From Serinibacter arcticus (GTDB lineage: Bacteria; Actinomycetota; Actinomycetes; Actinomycetales; Beutenbergiaceae), in NCBI RefSeq assembly GCF_003121705.1, contig NZ_PYHR01000002.1:3596001-3660000 (forward strand): 64,000 nucleotides of DNA. The letters are read 5' to 3'. The position numbers and the translations under genes were made by a program. The first letter of the stretch is position 1; each line of letters begins with the position of its first letter. Of the stretch, positions 9,006 through 18,219 are shown piece by piece. Below the pieces are notes generated by a model, which worked only from the letters and a program-made list of their open reading frames with translations, ran no database searches and was not told the origin of the DNA.

Positions 9006-11336
9006 TCAGGCGGGCGTCACGCCACCGATCCGGTGCAGCGCGATCGTGAGGTCGCTCTCGCGCTCGACGTCGCGCGCGACGACGTGCCCGCCCTGCACGC
9101 GCAGGGGCGCGAGCCGGCGTCGGTCGACGGCGCCCGAGGGGCCGACGACCGTCACCCAGACGGTCGTCTGCGCTCGCACGGCCTCGCGGAGGGCGGCGAC
9201 GGCGCTGGCCGGGTCGCTCTCGCGCGCCGCGCGGGCGTCCGCCTCCCGCAGTCGTGCGACGGCGGCCTCGGGGTCGGCGAGCTCCGCCGTCGGGGCCGTC
9301 GTGGTCCGGGAGCCTCGGGGGACCGCCGCGACGGTCGTCGTCTCCGTGCGCACGACGACGCCGTCCGGCCCCTCCACCAGCACCGCCTGCGCCTGCCCGC
9401 GCAGCAGCGACGCGAGGCGGGCGGCGGGCAGCTCGGACACCGCGACCGTCGGGGCGAGGAGGCGCAGCCGCAGGTCCCGTTCGTGCACCAGGGTCGTCAG
9501 CGTGCCGGGGTCGTCGCTGCGGAGGTAGCTCGCGGCGGGACCGGCCCGCAGCCCGCCGTGACGGCGCTGGGCGTCGCGGACCGCGTACTCCAGCGCCTGC
9601 GGCACGGGCGTGCGGCTGACGTCGGTGAGGGTCGCGAGGATCTCGTCGGCGTCGAGGCCGGACTCGACGGCGCGGCTGAGCGACGCCGTCGTGAACCGCG
9701 CGGTCAGGCCCGAGCCGCGCGACTCGATCTCGCTCGTGCGCGCCAGCAGCTCCTCGATCACGCGGCTGGGACGACCCGGCACGATCGCCGTGAGGTCGGC
9801 CTGCAGCAGGATCTCCTCGACGGCGGGCGGGAGGTCGGCCGCGAGGGCGGCGGCGGACGCGGCGACGACCGTGCCCGACCCGCCCGCCTCGTCCGACCCG
9901 TCAGCCTCGGCCCGCTCCCGCCCCGGACCCCCCGACCCGAGCAGCGCGGTGCCCGCGCCGCTCAGCGCGCCGGCCGCGGTCACCCCGAGCACGGCGGCCT
10001 CGGTCAGCACCGCCGCGACGGCCCAGTCGGGCGGGGGCGAGGCGGGGGTCTCCCAGGCGAGGTGCCGGGTCACGGCCTCCAGGGTGGGGGCGCCGCCGTC
10101 GGGCCACGCCGTCAGCGCGAGGAGCACCCGGCGCCGCAGCCGGGCGGCCCAGCCGCGCTCGAGGCCCGGCTCCAGCACGGAGCGCAGGGCGCCGTCGTCG
10201 GCCCGGGTCCCGACCAGGGCGAACGCCCGGTCGCTGTGCAGCCAGGCGTGGGCGAGCCGCGCCCAGCGCGCGGTGACGTCCTCGTCGTCGTACGCGTGGG
10301 TGGGGGCCCAGAGCGCGCCGTCCTCGTCGTGCGTCTGGCCGATCTCCCCGACGGCGGCCGCGAGCTCCACCAGAAGGGTGGTCGTGGTCTCGGGGGCGCC
10401 GAGGGCGGTGCCGGTGCGGCGGATCTCGCGCACGCCGACCCCGCCGGACCGCAGCGCCCCGGCGGGGGCGGCGCCCCACGCCTCGACGAGCGCGACCAGG
10501 TGCTGGTGCAGCTCGAGGGCGGCGCGGGCCGACTCGGCGGCCCGCGTCTCCTGACCCACCGACGCGGCGGCCGGGGTCGGGGGAGCGACGGCGAGGTCGC
10601 GGTGGGTGCGCCCCTCGCGCAGCGCCAGGGCCGTGGCGCCGGGCAGCACGACGCCGCCGTCCGCGGTCCGTCGCACGAGGCCGCGCTCGGTGAGGGTGGC
10701 GACGGCGGAGGTGAGCGACGACGCGCCCGCGCCGTCGTCATCCGCGAAGGTCCCCACCGGCGGCCCCCACGTGAGCGCGTCGAGGATGCGGCGCGCGGCT
10801 GCGGGCAGGTCGGCGGCCGCGGCGACGGCGGCGGCCGGCTCCGCCGTCCCGGCCGGGACCGTCACCGCGAGCCCGGCGGGCCGCGGGCGGGCGGCCGCGA
10901 CGCCGGGCGCGGGCGACGTGCGCCGCCCGGTGCCCGCCGCGTCGGGGTCCGCCGCGACGAGGTCGACCAGGGCGAGCGCGTGCAGGCGCTCGAGCACATC
11001 GCCCACCTCCGCCAGACCCGTGGCGACGGCGAGGGTGGCCTCCGGGACCCCCGGCGCGTCGCCGTCCCCGGCCGGGAGCAGCGCGTCCAGGGCCACGACG
11101 GCGTCGAGCACCGCCAGGTGCGGCGTGTCCAGACCGGCGACGGCGAGCTGGACCGAGCGCGCCGTCGCGGCCCTGGCCGCGAGCGCCGTGAGGGAGCCGG
11201 GCAGCGGCGTCGCGAGGTCCGGTCGGGCGCGCAGGAGCGCGGCGAGCTCCGCGTCGGAGCGGTTCGCGAGGGTCGGCGCACGGCCCGCCCCGGCAGCGGT
11301 GGGGGCGGCCGGGTCGGGGCTGGGGATGGTGGGCAT
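9006..11336 (-). CDS. Helicase-associated (XPB-partner) domain protein
   Basis: 776 residues, very rich in Ala, Leu, Arg and Asp, with no ATPase motifs. It matches the actinobacterial 'helicase-associated domain' family encoded immediately upstream of XPB. The N-terminal third (DAELAALLRARPDLATPLP) is the characteristic region. The central part looks like repeated winged-helix units (for example LTERGLVRRTADGGVVLPG), and the C-terminal part (EILLQADLTAIVPGRPS, then LLRGQAQAVLVEGPDGVVV) is the helicase-associated domain. Co-directional with XPB, 98 bp upstream. It is presumably a cofactor in DNA repair, but the exact function is not established. Confidence 0.82.
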   Translation of the reverse strand: MPTIPSPDPAAPTAAGAGRAPTLANRSDAELAALLRARPDLATPLPGSLTALAARAATARSVQLAVAGLDTPHLAVLDAVVALDALLPAGDGDAPGVPEATLAVATGLAEVGDVLERLHALALVDLVAADPDAAGTGRRTSPAPGVAAARPRPAGLAVTVPAGTAEPAAAVAAAADLPAAARRILDALTWGPPVGTFADDDGAGASSLTSAVATLTERGLVRRTADGGVVLPGATALALREGRTHRDLAVAPPTPAAASVGQETRAAESARAALELHQHLVALVEAWGAAPAGALRSGGVGVREIRRTGTALGAPETTTTLLVELAAAVGEIGQTHDEDGALWAPTHAYDDEDVTARWARLAHAWLHSDRAFALVGTRADDGALRSVLEPGLERGWAARLRRRVLLALTAWPDGGAPTLEAVTRHLAWETPASPPPDWAVAAVLTEAAVLGVTAAGALSGAGTALLGSGGPGRERAEADGSDEAGGSGTVVAASAAALAADLPPAVEEILLQADLTAIVPGRPSRVIEELLARTSEIESRGSGLTARFTTASLSRAVESGLDADEILATLTDVSRTPVPQALEYAVRDAQRRHGGLRAGPAASYLRSDDPGTLTTLVHERDLRLRLLAPTVAVSELPAARLASLLRGQAQAVLVEGPDGVVVRTETTTVAAVPRGSRTTTAPTAELADPEAAVARLREADARAARESDPASAVAALREAVRAQTTVWVTVVGPSGAVDRRRLAPLRVQGGHVVARDVERESDLTIALHRIGGVTPA

Positions 11337-11431
11337 CGGGAACCACGCTAGGCCTCCGCGAGCCAGGGGAGAACCTCAGGCCCGACCGGTAGGGTGGGCA
11401 GTCCTGACCCGTGCAAGAAATGGACCCTTTC

Positions 11432-11815
11432 GTGCCCACTGGCAAGATCAAGTTCTTCGACACCGACCGCGGCTTCGGCTTCATCGCCGGCGACGACGGT
11501 ACCCAGGTGTTCCTGCACGCGTCCGCCCTCCCGGGCGACGTCACCGACCCCAAGCCCGGATCCCGCGTCGACTACGGCGTCGCCGACGGCCGCAAGGGCC
11601 CGCAGGCCCTCTCCGTGACCATGCTCGACCCGGTCGTGTCCGTCTCCCGCGCCCAGCGGCGCTCGCCCGACGACATGGTCGCCGTCGTCGAGGACCTCAT
11701 CAAGCTCCTCGACCGGGCCTCCGGTGCGCTCCGCAAGGGCCGCTACCCGGAGAGGGAGTTCTCCTCCCGGCTCGCATCGGTCATGCGGGTCATCGCCGAC
11801 GACTTCGAGGCCTGA
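11432..11815 (+). CDS. Cold-shock domain protein, long actinobacterial form
   Basis: About 127 residues. Residues 1-65 are a cold-shock domain with RNP1-like GFGFIAG and RNP2-like QVFLHAS motifs that bind single-stranded RNA or DNA. An extra C-terminal segment of about 60 residues (VAVVEDLIKLLDRASGALRKG) is helical and typical of the longer actinobacterial variant. GTG at 11432 gives the family N-terminus (PTGKIKFF); GTG 11411 and ATG 11420 lie in frame upstream. A TAGGGT -10-like element is at 11390-11395. The DUF3027 gene follows after 3 bp, so the two are probably co-transcribed. Divergent from the helicase-associated gene. Confidence 0.9.
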   Translation: MPTGKIKFFDTDRGFGFIAGDDGTQVFLHASALPGDVTDPKPGSRVDYGVADGRKGPQALSVTMLDPVVSVSRAQRRSPDDMVAVVEDLIKLLDRASGALRKGRYPEREFSSRLASVMRVIADDFEA

Positions 11816-11818
11816 GCC

Positions 11819-12727
11819 ATGACGACCCCCACCGCCGACGCGCCCGTGCGTGCGCGCCGCACCACCGCCAAGCCGCGCCGCGACGCGGTGCTGGCCGCCG
11901 CCGTCGAGCAGGCGCGCGAGGCTGCGCTGGAGACGTCGGGCTACGACGACGTCGGTGAGCACCTCGGCTACGCCGACGACGCCGAGCGTCTCGGGAGCCA
12001 CCGCTTCGCCAGCACCGCCCCCGGCTACCGCGGCTGGCACTGGACCGTCACGGTCGCGCGCATCTCCCGCTCCAAGACCGTCACGATCTGCGAGGTCGAG
12101 CTCCTCCCGGGCGACGACGCGCTGCTCTCCCCGGCCTGGGTGCCGTGGGCCGAGCGCCTCGTGCCGGGCGACGTCGGCCCGAACGACGTCCTCCCGGAGG
12201 GCGCCGTGGACGACCGCGTCGTTCCCGGCTACGTGCCGGCCGACGGCGACCCGGTCGACGTCGCGCGCGACGCGCAGGCGATCATCGAGCTCGGTGCCTG
12301 GCGCCAGCAGGTGCCCAGCCGCCAGACCCTCGTCGACGCCGCGACGCGGTGGGAGGACCGCCTCCCGGCCGGAGGCCGGTCGTTCGCGACCGACCCGACC
12401 GCGTTCATCGTCCCGCTCAGCGGTGTGCTCGGTCAGGTGTACGGCGTCTGCGTCAACGAGTTCTCGCCCGACGACGGCAAGGTCGTCCGCCTCGACCAGG
12501 TCGGCACCGTCCCCGTGGAGCGCGGGGTCATCGAGTCGGTGTGGCCGGACAACGCGCCGGTGATCGACGAGATCAGCCTCGACACGGCGGCGCTCGCGGA
12601 GAAGGCGGAGCCGGCACCGGTCGCGGAGGCCGTCGAGGTCACCGGGGCTGTCGACGACGAGACGCCGGCTGACCCCGTCGCCACCGACGACGTCGCAGCC
12701 ACCGACGAGGCCCCCGACCAGGCCTGA
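11819..12727 (+). CDS. DUF3027 family protein
   Basis: 302 residues. About 15-245 match the actinobacterial DUF3027 family: VGEHLGY near the N-terminus, YRGWHWTVTVAR with conserved Trp residues, and LSPAWVPWAERLVPGDVGP. The last 50 residues are acidic and Ala-rich low complexity. There is no signal peptide or membrane segment. The gene follows the cold-shock gene by 3 bp, a conserved neighbourhood in actinobacteria, which hints at a link to RNA or translation. No biochemical function is known to me. Confidence 0.85.
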   Translation: MTTPTADAPVRARRTTAKPRRDAVLAAAVEQAREAALETSGYDDVGEHLGYADDAERLGSHRFASTAPGYRGWHWTVTVARISRSKTVTICEVELLPGDDALLSPAWVPWAERLVPGDVGPNDVLPEGAVDDRVVPGYVPADGDPVDVARDAQAIIELGAWRQQVPSRQTLVDAATRWEDRLPAGGRSFATDPTAFIVPLSGVLGQVYGVCVNEFSPDDGKVVRLDQVGTVPVERGVIESVWPDNAPVIDEISLDTAALAEKAEPAPVAEAVEVTGAVDDETPADPVATDDVAATDEAPDQA

Positions 12728-12756
12728 CACCCCCCGTCCCGCCATCACGGGAGAGC

Positions 12757-12793
12757 ACGGCCCGCCCGGCGAGAGATCGCCGCGGCGGGCCGT
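12757..12793 (+). terminator. Hairpin terminator after the DUF3027 gene
   Basis: acggcccgcc pairs exactly with ggcgggccgt, with further inner pairing (cggcg with cgccg); ttctcg follows. It lies 30 nt after the stop codon. Confidence 0.75.
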
Positions 12794-13004
12794 TCTCGTC
12801 CCCGGCACCGACCGGTGCCAGCCCACCCCGTCTCGGCTGGCACTGCGGGAATCCTGACGTAAACTCAGCACAGAACGCATCGAGTCTTGAGGCAGTTCTC
12901 ATCTCGTCCCGGGCCTTCGGACCGGCCGAGGTGAATGTCCGCAGGGGGCTACGGATCGCGCCTGCCGGATCTCCGGGCGTCGAGAGGACCGCCGGGCCCG
13001 TGCC

Positions 13005-14501
13005 ATGAGCGCTGACACCCCCCGGAGCGACACCGCTCTCCCTCCCGCCGCCCTTCCGCCCGCCGGCCGCCGCGTCGTCGGACCGCCCGAGTGGCACGCC
13101 CGGATCCAGCTGTACCTCACCATCGGCGACGCCCTCGCCATCCTCGCGACCCTCGCCGTCGTGCAGGCGCTGTGGCCCGGGGCGGACTCGAGCGTCCGGG
13201 TCGGCTGGATCGCCGTCGACCACGCCGTCGTCGGCAGCGTGATCGGTCTGGTCTGGCTGTTCTTCCTCGCCGTCACCCGGTCGCGGCAGACCCGGGTGCT
13301 CGCGGCCGGTGACCTCGAGTACCGACGCGTGCTCAACGCCACGCTGCTGGCGTTCGGCACCGCGGCGATCCTCGCCTTCCTGCTGCAGGTGTCCTTCTCG
13401 CGCGGCTACTTCCTCCTGGCGCTGCCGCTCGGGGTGCTGCTGGTGCTGGCGGGGCGCTGGTTCTGGCGTCGCTACCTCTCCCGTGCCCGCCGACGCGACC
13501 GCTACGTCGACCACGCGCTGGTCATCGGCACGCGCGCGGACGCCCAGCGCCTGACGAGCGAGCTCGCCCGGCACCGTTCGGCGGGGCTGAGCCCGGTCGC
13601 CGTGTGCGTGCTCGACGACGATCCGGGCGAGATCACCGACGCCGGCGACAACCCGCTGCCGCGCGTCCCCCGCCTCGACCTCGTGGCGGGCGCGTCCTCC
13701 TCGTCGGTCGACGTCGTGGTGGTGGCCGGCGAGATGCCGCGCGGCCGCGAGGACGTCCGCCGGCTCGGCTGGGACCTCGAGGGCACCCACGCCGAGCTCA
13801 TCCTCGAGTCGCGGCTGACCGACATCGCCGGGCCGCGCCTGCACCTGCGTCCCGTCGAGGGACTGCCGCTCGTGTACGTGACGCTCCCGCAGTTCAGCGG
13901 GGCGACGTACGCCGTCAAGCGCGCGACGGACGTGATCCTCAGCGCGGCGGCCCTGGTCGTGCTGTCACCGCTCCTGCTGACGATCGCCCTGCTCGTCCGG
14001 CTCGGCGACGGCGGTCCCGCGTTCTTCCGGCAGGTGCGGGTGGGGGCCAACGGTCGCCCGTTCACGATGCTGAAGTTCCGCTCCATGCGGGTCGACGCCG
14101 AGGACGTGCGCGCCCGCCTGCTGGAGCAGGACGAGGGCGCCGGGCTCCTGTTCAAGATGAAGGACGACCCCCGGATCACGCGCGTCGGACGCGTGCTGCG
14201 CAAGCTCTCGCTCGACGAGCTCCCGCAGTTCCTCAACGTGCTCGGCGGCTCGATGAGCGTCGTCGGCCCGCGCCCGCCGCTGCCGGACGAGGTCGCGGCC
14301 TACGAGGGCGACGTCGGGCGCCGCCTCCTCATCAAGCCCGGCATCACGGGGCTGTGGCAGGTGAGCGGGCGCTCGGACCTGAGCTGGGAGGAGAGCGTCC
14401 GGCTCGACCTGATGTACGTCGAGAACTGGTCGATCACGGGTGACCTCGCCCTGATCGCGCGGACCGTGGTGACCGTGCTGCGCCGGGACGGGGCGTATTG
14501 A
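13005..14501 (+). CDS. Exopolysaccharide polyprenyl glycosylphosphotransferase (priming enzyme)
   Basis: 498 residues. The N-terminal half has about five membrane helices (roughly 35-165) and a Rossmann-like region (VDHALVIGTRADAQ, about 166-280). The C-terminal half is the bacterial sugar transferase domain of the WcaJ/WbaP family: KRATDVILSAAALVVLSP membrane re-entrant helix, LKFRSMRVDAED, DELPQFLNVLGGSMSVVGPRP and GITGLWQVSGRSD. These enzymes start capsule or EPS synthesis by moving a sugar-1-phosphate onto undecaprenyl phosphate at the inner membrane face. It opens the polysaccharide locus, and its stop overlaps the start of the histidine kinase gene (TTGA). The 277 bp upstream hold the previous terminator and presumably the promoter. 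Confidence 0.93.
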   Translation: MSADTPRSDTALPPAALPPAGRRVVGPPEWHARIQLYLTIGDALAILATLAVVQALWPGADSSVRVGWIAVDHAVVGSVIGLVWLFFLAVTRSRQTRVLAAGDLEYRRVLNATLLAFGTAAILAFLLQVSFSRGYFLLALPLGVLLVLAGRWFWRRYLSRARRRDRYVDHALVIGTRADAQRLTSELARHRSAGLSPVAVCVLDDDPGEITDAGDNPLPRVPRLDLVAGASSSSVDVVVVAGEMPRGREDVRRLGWDLEGTHAELILESRLTDIAGPRLHLRPVEGLPLVYVTLPQFSGATYAVKRATDVILSAAALVVLSPLLLTIALLVRLGDGGPAFFRQVRVGANGRPFTMLKFRSMRVDAEDVRARLLEQDEGAGLLFKMKDDPRITRVGRVLRKLSLDELPQFLNVLGGSMSVVGPRPPLPDEVAAYEGDVGRRLLIKPGITGLWQVSGRSDLSWEESVRLDLMYVENWSITGDLALIARTVVTVLRRDGAY

Positions 14502-16156
14502 CCGCGTCGCCGACCCTCGCGGCGCTCCGCCCGCCGCGTCACATCCGGGTCAACGTCAGGACGACGTCGCGGGTGTTCCTGCGCAACGCGCCGGTGCTGG
14601 CGGCGGGCGGGGCGTTCGTCGCCGTCCTGGTGCTCCTCTCGGGGCCAGGCGCGCGGACTCCGCACCTCTTCGTCGGCGTCGGTCTCGGGATGCTCGCGTG
14701 CGTGCTCTCCTTCGCCGTCGACTTCTCTCGCCTGCCCGGCGCGGCCGCCACGGCGGTGCCCCTGCTCAACCTCGTCGCCCTCGGCGTCCTCGAGGCGGGC
14801 GGTATCCCGGTCTCGATGCTCACCGTCCTGCCCGTCCTGACGCTCGCGGTCTCGCACGGGTCCGCCGGTGCCCTCGCGGGGGTCGTCGGCGGCACGCTGG
14901 TCGCCTGGACGCCGATGCTCCTCGACCCCGTGCCGGTCGGGCCCGCCCACCTGCCCTCGCTCCTGCTCGTCCCGATCGTGCTGGTCACCGTCGGGTTCAC
15001 GGTGACCGGCGCCGAGCGCAGGGCCCGCGCCCGCAGCAGCCTCCTGCGCCGTCAGGACGGCGCGCTGCAGGAGCTGCTCGACGACCTCGTCGCCGAGCGC
15101 GAGACGCTCCAGGGCATCCTCGCCGTGCTGCCCGCCGGCGTCGTCGTGCTCGACGGGTCCCGCGTCGTGCTGGCCAACCCCCGCGGTGCCCGGCTGCTCG
15201 CCCCGGCGGGCCACCCGGTGGACCGCGAGAGCCGCGAGCAGGAGGCCGAGAGCGAGGCGGACGCCACGGCGTCGCCCCTCTCGAGCGTGCTGGGCCGCGC
15301 CGTCGCCGGCGAGGCGATCACGGCGGAGACCCACGCGTGGGTCGAGCCGGACGGGACGCGGTCCGCGATCCGGACCACGACGGCGACGCTGCCCGGCCGA
15401 TCCGGCCGCGCGCCGCTGCGCGTGGTGCTGCTGGAGGACCTCACGCAGGAGGACCGCGCGATCCAGCAGCGGGAGGACTTCGTGCGCGCCGTGTCCCACG
15501 AGCTGCGGACCCCGCTCACGTCGGTGGTCGGCTACCTCGACCTCGCCCGTGACGTGCCCGACGTCCCCGACGACGTGCACGAGCTGCTCGAGATCGCCGA
15601 CCGCAGCGCCCACCGCGTGCTGCGCCTCGCGGACGACATGATGGTCGCCTCGCGCCTGCGCACCGGACCGCTCCGCGTCGATCTCGCGGCGACGGACCTG
15701 TCGGAGCTCGTGCGCTCGCGGCTCGAGGAGACCCGGTACGCCGCCGAGGTGGGCGGCATCGTGCTCGTGGACGCCACCGAGGGTCCCTGCCTCGTGCAGG
15801 CGGACGAGGCCCGGCTGCGGCAGGCGATCGACAACGTCCTGTCCAACGCTGTCCTGTACTCGCACGTCGGTGGTGTGGTGACCGTCGCGACGCGGACCCG
15901 GGGGGATCACGCCGTGGTGGAGGTCCTCGACGAGGGGATCGGGATCCGGCCGGAGGACCGAGCCCGGGTCTTCGACCGCTTCTTCCGCGCCCCCGCCGTC
16001 GTGCGGGGCTCCCGTCACGGCACCGGCCTGGGGTTGCACGTGGCCCGCGAGATCGTCGTCGGGCACGGCGGGGACATCGCGATCCGCAGCACCCCGGGCG
16101 AGGGGACGCGCGTGGAGATCCTGCTGCCCGCCGTCGTGCACGGGGCCGCCGCGTGA
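14498..16156 (+). CDS. Membrane sensor histidine kinase
   Basis: 552 residues starting at TTG, overlapping the previous stop by 4 nt. Residues 1-165 hold about five or six hydrophobic helices; a coiled segment with Arg-rich start (AERRARARSSLLRRQ) follows. About 195-300 resemble a PAS domain (ILAVLPAGVVVLDGSRVVLANPRG). The HisKA domain carries the phosphoacceptor H334 in SHELRTPLTSVVGYLD. The HATPase domain shows the N box (NVLSNAVLYS), G1 (DEGIGIRPED) and G2 (GTGLGLHVA). It should autophosphorylate and pass phosphate to a response regulator, most simply the one at 17247-18062, which is convergent. The next gene overlaps by 4 nt. Confidence 0.92.
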   Translation: MTASPTLAALRPPRHIRVNVRTTSRVFLRNAPVLAAGGAFVAVLVLLSGPGARTPHLFVGVGLGMLACVLSFAVDFSRLPGAAATAVPLLNLVALGVLEAGGIPVSMLTVLPVLTLAVSHGSAGALAGVVGGTLVAWTPMLLDPVPVGPAHLPSLLLVPIVLVTVGFTVTGAERRARARSSLLRRQDGALQELLDDLVAERETLQGILAVLPAGVVVLDGSRVVLANPRGARLLAPAGHPVDRESREQEAESEADATASPLSSVLGRAVAGEAITAETHAWVEPDGTRSAIRTTTATLPGRSGRAPLRVVLLEDLTQEDRAIQQREDFVRAVSHELRTPLTSVVGYLDLARDVPDVPDDVHELLEIADRSAHRVLRLADDMMVASRLRTGPLRVDLAATDLSELVRSRLEETRYAAEVGGIVLVDATEGPCLVQADEARLRQAIDNVLSNAVLYSHVGGVVTVATRTRGDHAVVEVLDEGIGIRPEDRARVFDRFFRAPAVVRGSRHGTGLGLHVAREIVVGHGGDIAIRSTPGEGTRVEILLPAVVHGAAA

Positions 16157-17232
16157 ACGTGGACCTGCCCACGGTGCTGCTCCTGCAGCACCTCGTGGTC
16201 GGGATGCTCACCGTCGTCTACGGGGTGGACGTCGTGCGCCGCGGGTTCACCTCGGTGGACCGGTACTGGATGATCGCGTACCTCGCGGCCGGGCTCGCCA
16301 GCCTCGGCCACCTGATCGGCACCCTGACCGCGCAGCGCGACTGGACCGACTCCGTCGCCGACGCCCTGCTGGTCCTCGCCGCCGGGGCCGCGTGGAGCGG
16401 GGTGCGGGTGCTCGACGGCGCCAGGCCCCGGCTGTGGATGCCGGTCCTCACGGCCGTGGCCGTCGCCGTCGCGGGTGGCCTCGGCTCCTCGGTGGAGCCG
16501 CGAGGCTATCTCGCGGTCGTCGCCGGCTGGGCGGTGGCGACGGCGGTCGCCACCGTGCGGGGGAGCGCCATCCGCCACATCGGTGGTGCCGTGATCGCCG
16601 GCTCGCTGGGTGTCGGCGGGTCGGCCCTGCTGCTGCACACCGTCGTCGGGATGTCCCGCGACGGCGCCGCCGCCCCGACCGACCTCATGCTCTCGCCCGA
16701 GACCGCCGCCCTGATCATCATGGTGGCGGTCGTGGGCACGGGCGTCGGGACGCTGCTCCTGCGGACGGGGGAGGGTGGGGCCCTGCAGGTCGGCGAGGCG
16801 CTCTTCGATCCCGCGACGGGCGTGCGCACGCCGCTCGGGCTGCACGGCAGGGCCGCGGCCCTGCTCGAGGACGGGCGTGCCGGCGGGCGCCCGTCGACCG
16901 TCGCCGTCGTGGAGCTGGTGGACGCCGTCACCCTGCTCGACGCCTACGGGTCGCGGATGATCGAGTCCGCGCGCGAGCTGGTGGCAGCGGTGCTCATCGA
17001 CACTGCGCCTCGGGGGAGTCTCGTCGGGACGGTCGAGGGGACGGAGTGCTCGTTCGTCGTCGTGCTCCCCGACCACGACGCCGAGCAGGCGGATCCCTGG
17101 CGGGCGACGGTGGTCGCCGCGGTGCGCGCCTCCCGCGTCGAGGTCGTGGGCGACGGCGTGCGGCTCGGCGTCAGCGTCGGGCTCGCCGACGGGGACGGCG
17201 CCCTGCTCGACCTCGTGGACCGGGCGAGCTAG
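16153..17232 (+). CDS. Membrane protein with degenerate GGDEF-like domain
   Basis: 359 residues from a GTG overlapping the kinase stop by 4 nt. About seven hydrophobic segments fill residues 1-205. The C-terminal 150 residues begin FDPATGVRTPLGLHGRAA, a recognisable counterpart of the 'D-x-LTGL-x-NR' entry of GGDEF domains. Where the GGDEF active loop should be there is EGTECSFVVVLP, so the metal- and GTP-binding residues are missing. The final VRLGVSVGLAD matches the end of such domains. It is therefore probably not a diguanylate cyclase and may be a sensor or regulatory partner of the co-translated kinase. The GGDEF relation is my inference from motif order. Confidence 0.7.
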   Translation: MNVDLPTVLLLQHLVVGMLTVVYGVDVVRRGFTSVDRYWMIAYLAAGLASLGHLIGTLTAQRDWTDSVADALLVLAAGAAWSGVRVLDGARPRLWMPVLTAVAVAVAGGLGSSVEPRGYLAVVAGWAVATAVATVRGSAIRHIGGAVIAGSLGVGGSALLLHTVVGMSRDGAAAPTDLMLSPETAALIIMVAVVGTGVGTLLLRTGEGGALQVGEALFDPATGVRTPLGLHGRAAALLEDGRAGGRPSTVAVVELVDAVTLLDAYGSRMIESARELVAAVLIDTAPRGSLVGTVEGTECSFVVVLPDHDAEQADPWRATVVAAVRASRVEVVGDGVRLGVSVGLADGDGALLDLVDRAS

Positions 17233-17246
17233 TCGGCCCTCGCGGC

Positions 17247-18062
17247 TCAGCCCTGGCGGAAGCGGTACCCCACGCCACGCACCGTCTCGACCCAGCGCGG
17301 GTTGCTGCTGTCGTCGTCGAGCTTGCGGCGGAGGTTGACCATGTGGACGTCGAGGCGACGGTTCTCGGACTGCTCGACGGGAGCGTCCACGCTCTCGCGC
17401 CCGTGCCGCAGCATCCGCGCGAGGTCCTCCTTGCTCGAGACGCGCCCGGGCACGGTGACGAGGTGGGAGAGGATGTCGAACTCGCTGCGGGTGAGGTGGA
17501 CGTCCGACTCGTCGAGCGTCACGGTCCGGGCGAGACGGTCGACCACCAGCGTGCGGCCGCTCTCGTCCTGCGCCCGCATCGGCCACGACTGCCCGCCGGT
17601 GCCGGCGCCGTTGCTGCTGCCGGCGCCGCCGGAGATCTCGACCGGGGCGTCCTCGCCGAGCGGGGGCGCGTCCTCGCCGCGCACCGTGGTGCGGGGGCGG
17701 CGGAGCATGGCCTCGATGCGCGCCCGCAGCTCGCGCGGGCGGAACGGCTTGGTGATGTAGTCGTCCGCGCCCGACTCGAGCCCCATGAGGGCGTCGATCT
17801 CGTCGACCCGGGCCGTCAGCATGATGATGTAGGCGTCGGAGAAGGTGCGGATCCGGCGCGCGACCTCGAAGCCGTCGATGTCGGGCAGGCTGATGTCCAG
17901 CGTGACGACGACGGGGTCGGTCTCACGCGTGAGGTTCACCCCGTCGAGGCCGGTGGCCGCGGAGTGCGTCTGGAACCCGGCGGGGCTCAGGACCATCTCG
18001 AGGAGACGTCGGACGTCGGCATCGTCCTCGACGATCACGACGACTCGCGAATTGCTGCTCAT
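17247..18062 (-). CDS. OmpR/PhoB-family response regulator with long linker
   Basis: 271 residues. Receiver domain 1-120: acidic residues E12/D13/D14, phosphoacceptor D56, T83, K105 in ITKPF. A Gly/Ala/Ser-rich linker (about 124-170) follows, much longer than in standard OmpR proteins. The winged-helix output domain carries the LTRSEFDILSHL, LDVHMVNLRRKL and RWVETVRGVGYRF signatures of the Trans_reg_C family. Convergent with the kinase and degenerate-GGDEF operon, so it is the likeliest partner of the kinase. A close paralogue sits at 35866-36711. The start ATG (18060-18062) directly precedes the receiver. Confidence 0.93.
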   Translation of the reverse strand: MSSNSRVVVIVEDDADVRRLLEMVLSPAGFQTHSAATGLDGVNLTRETDPVVVTLDISLPDIDGFEVARRIRTFSDAYIIMLTARVDEIDALMGLESGADDYITKPFRPRELRARIEAMLRRPRTTVRGEDAPPLGEDAPVEISGGAGSSNGAGTGGQSWPMRAQDESGRTLVVDRLARTVTLDESDVHLTRSEFDILSHLVTVPGRVSSKEDLARMLRHGRESVDAPVEQSENRRLDVHMVNLRRKLDDDSSNPRWVETVRGVGYRFRQG

Positions 18063-18122
18063 AGTTCGAGAGGGTACAAGCCCGACCTGCCGTCCAGCGC
18101 TGTGCGCCCAGTTCGTGGGGAA

Positions 18123-18153
18123 GCTCTGCGCTCACCTTGCGGGAACGCAGAGC
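18123..18153 (-). promoter_or_regulatory. Inverted repeat upstream of the response regulator gene
   Basis: Eight-bp arms gctctgcg / cgcagagc separated by 15 nt, 61 nt upstream of the regulator's start. It could be an operator (for example for autoregulation) or a leader hairpin. Evidence is positional only. Confidence 0.3.
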
Positions 18154-18167
18154 CTCCGTGGTCAACG

Positions 18168-18206
18168 ATGCGCCCCGGCTCGTGTCTCGCACGTGCCGGG
18201 GCGCAT
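18168..18206 (-). terminator. Hairpin terminator after the LAETG surface-protein gene
   Basis: A perfect 12-bp stem atgcgccccggc / gccggggcgcat with a 15-nt loop, starting 13 nt downstream of the stop codon of the gene at 18220-18804. Confidence 0.7.
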
Positions 18207-18219
18207 TGCCTCTGTCGGA

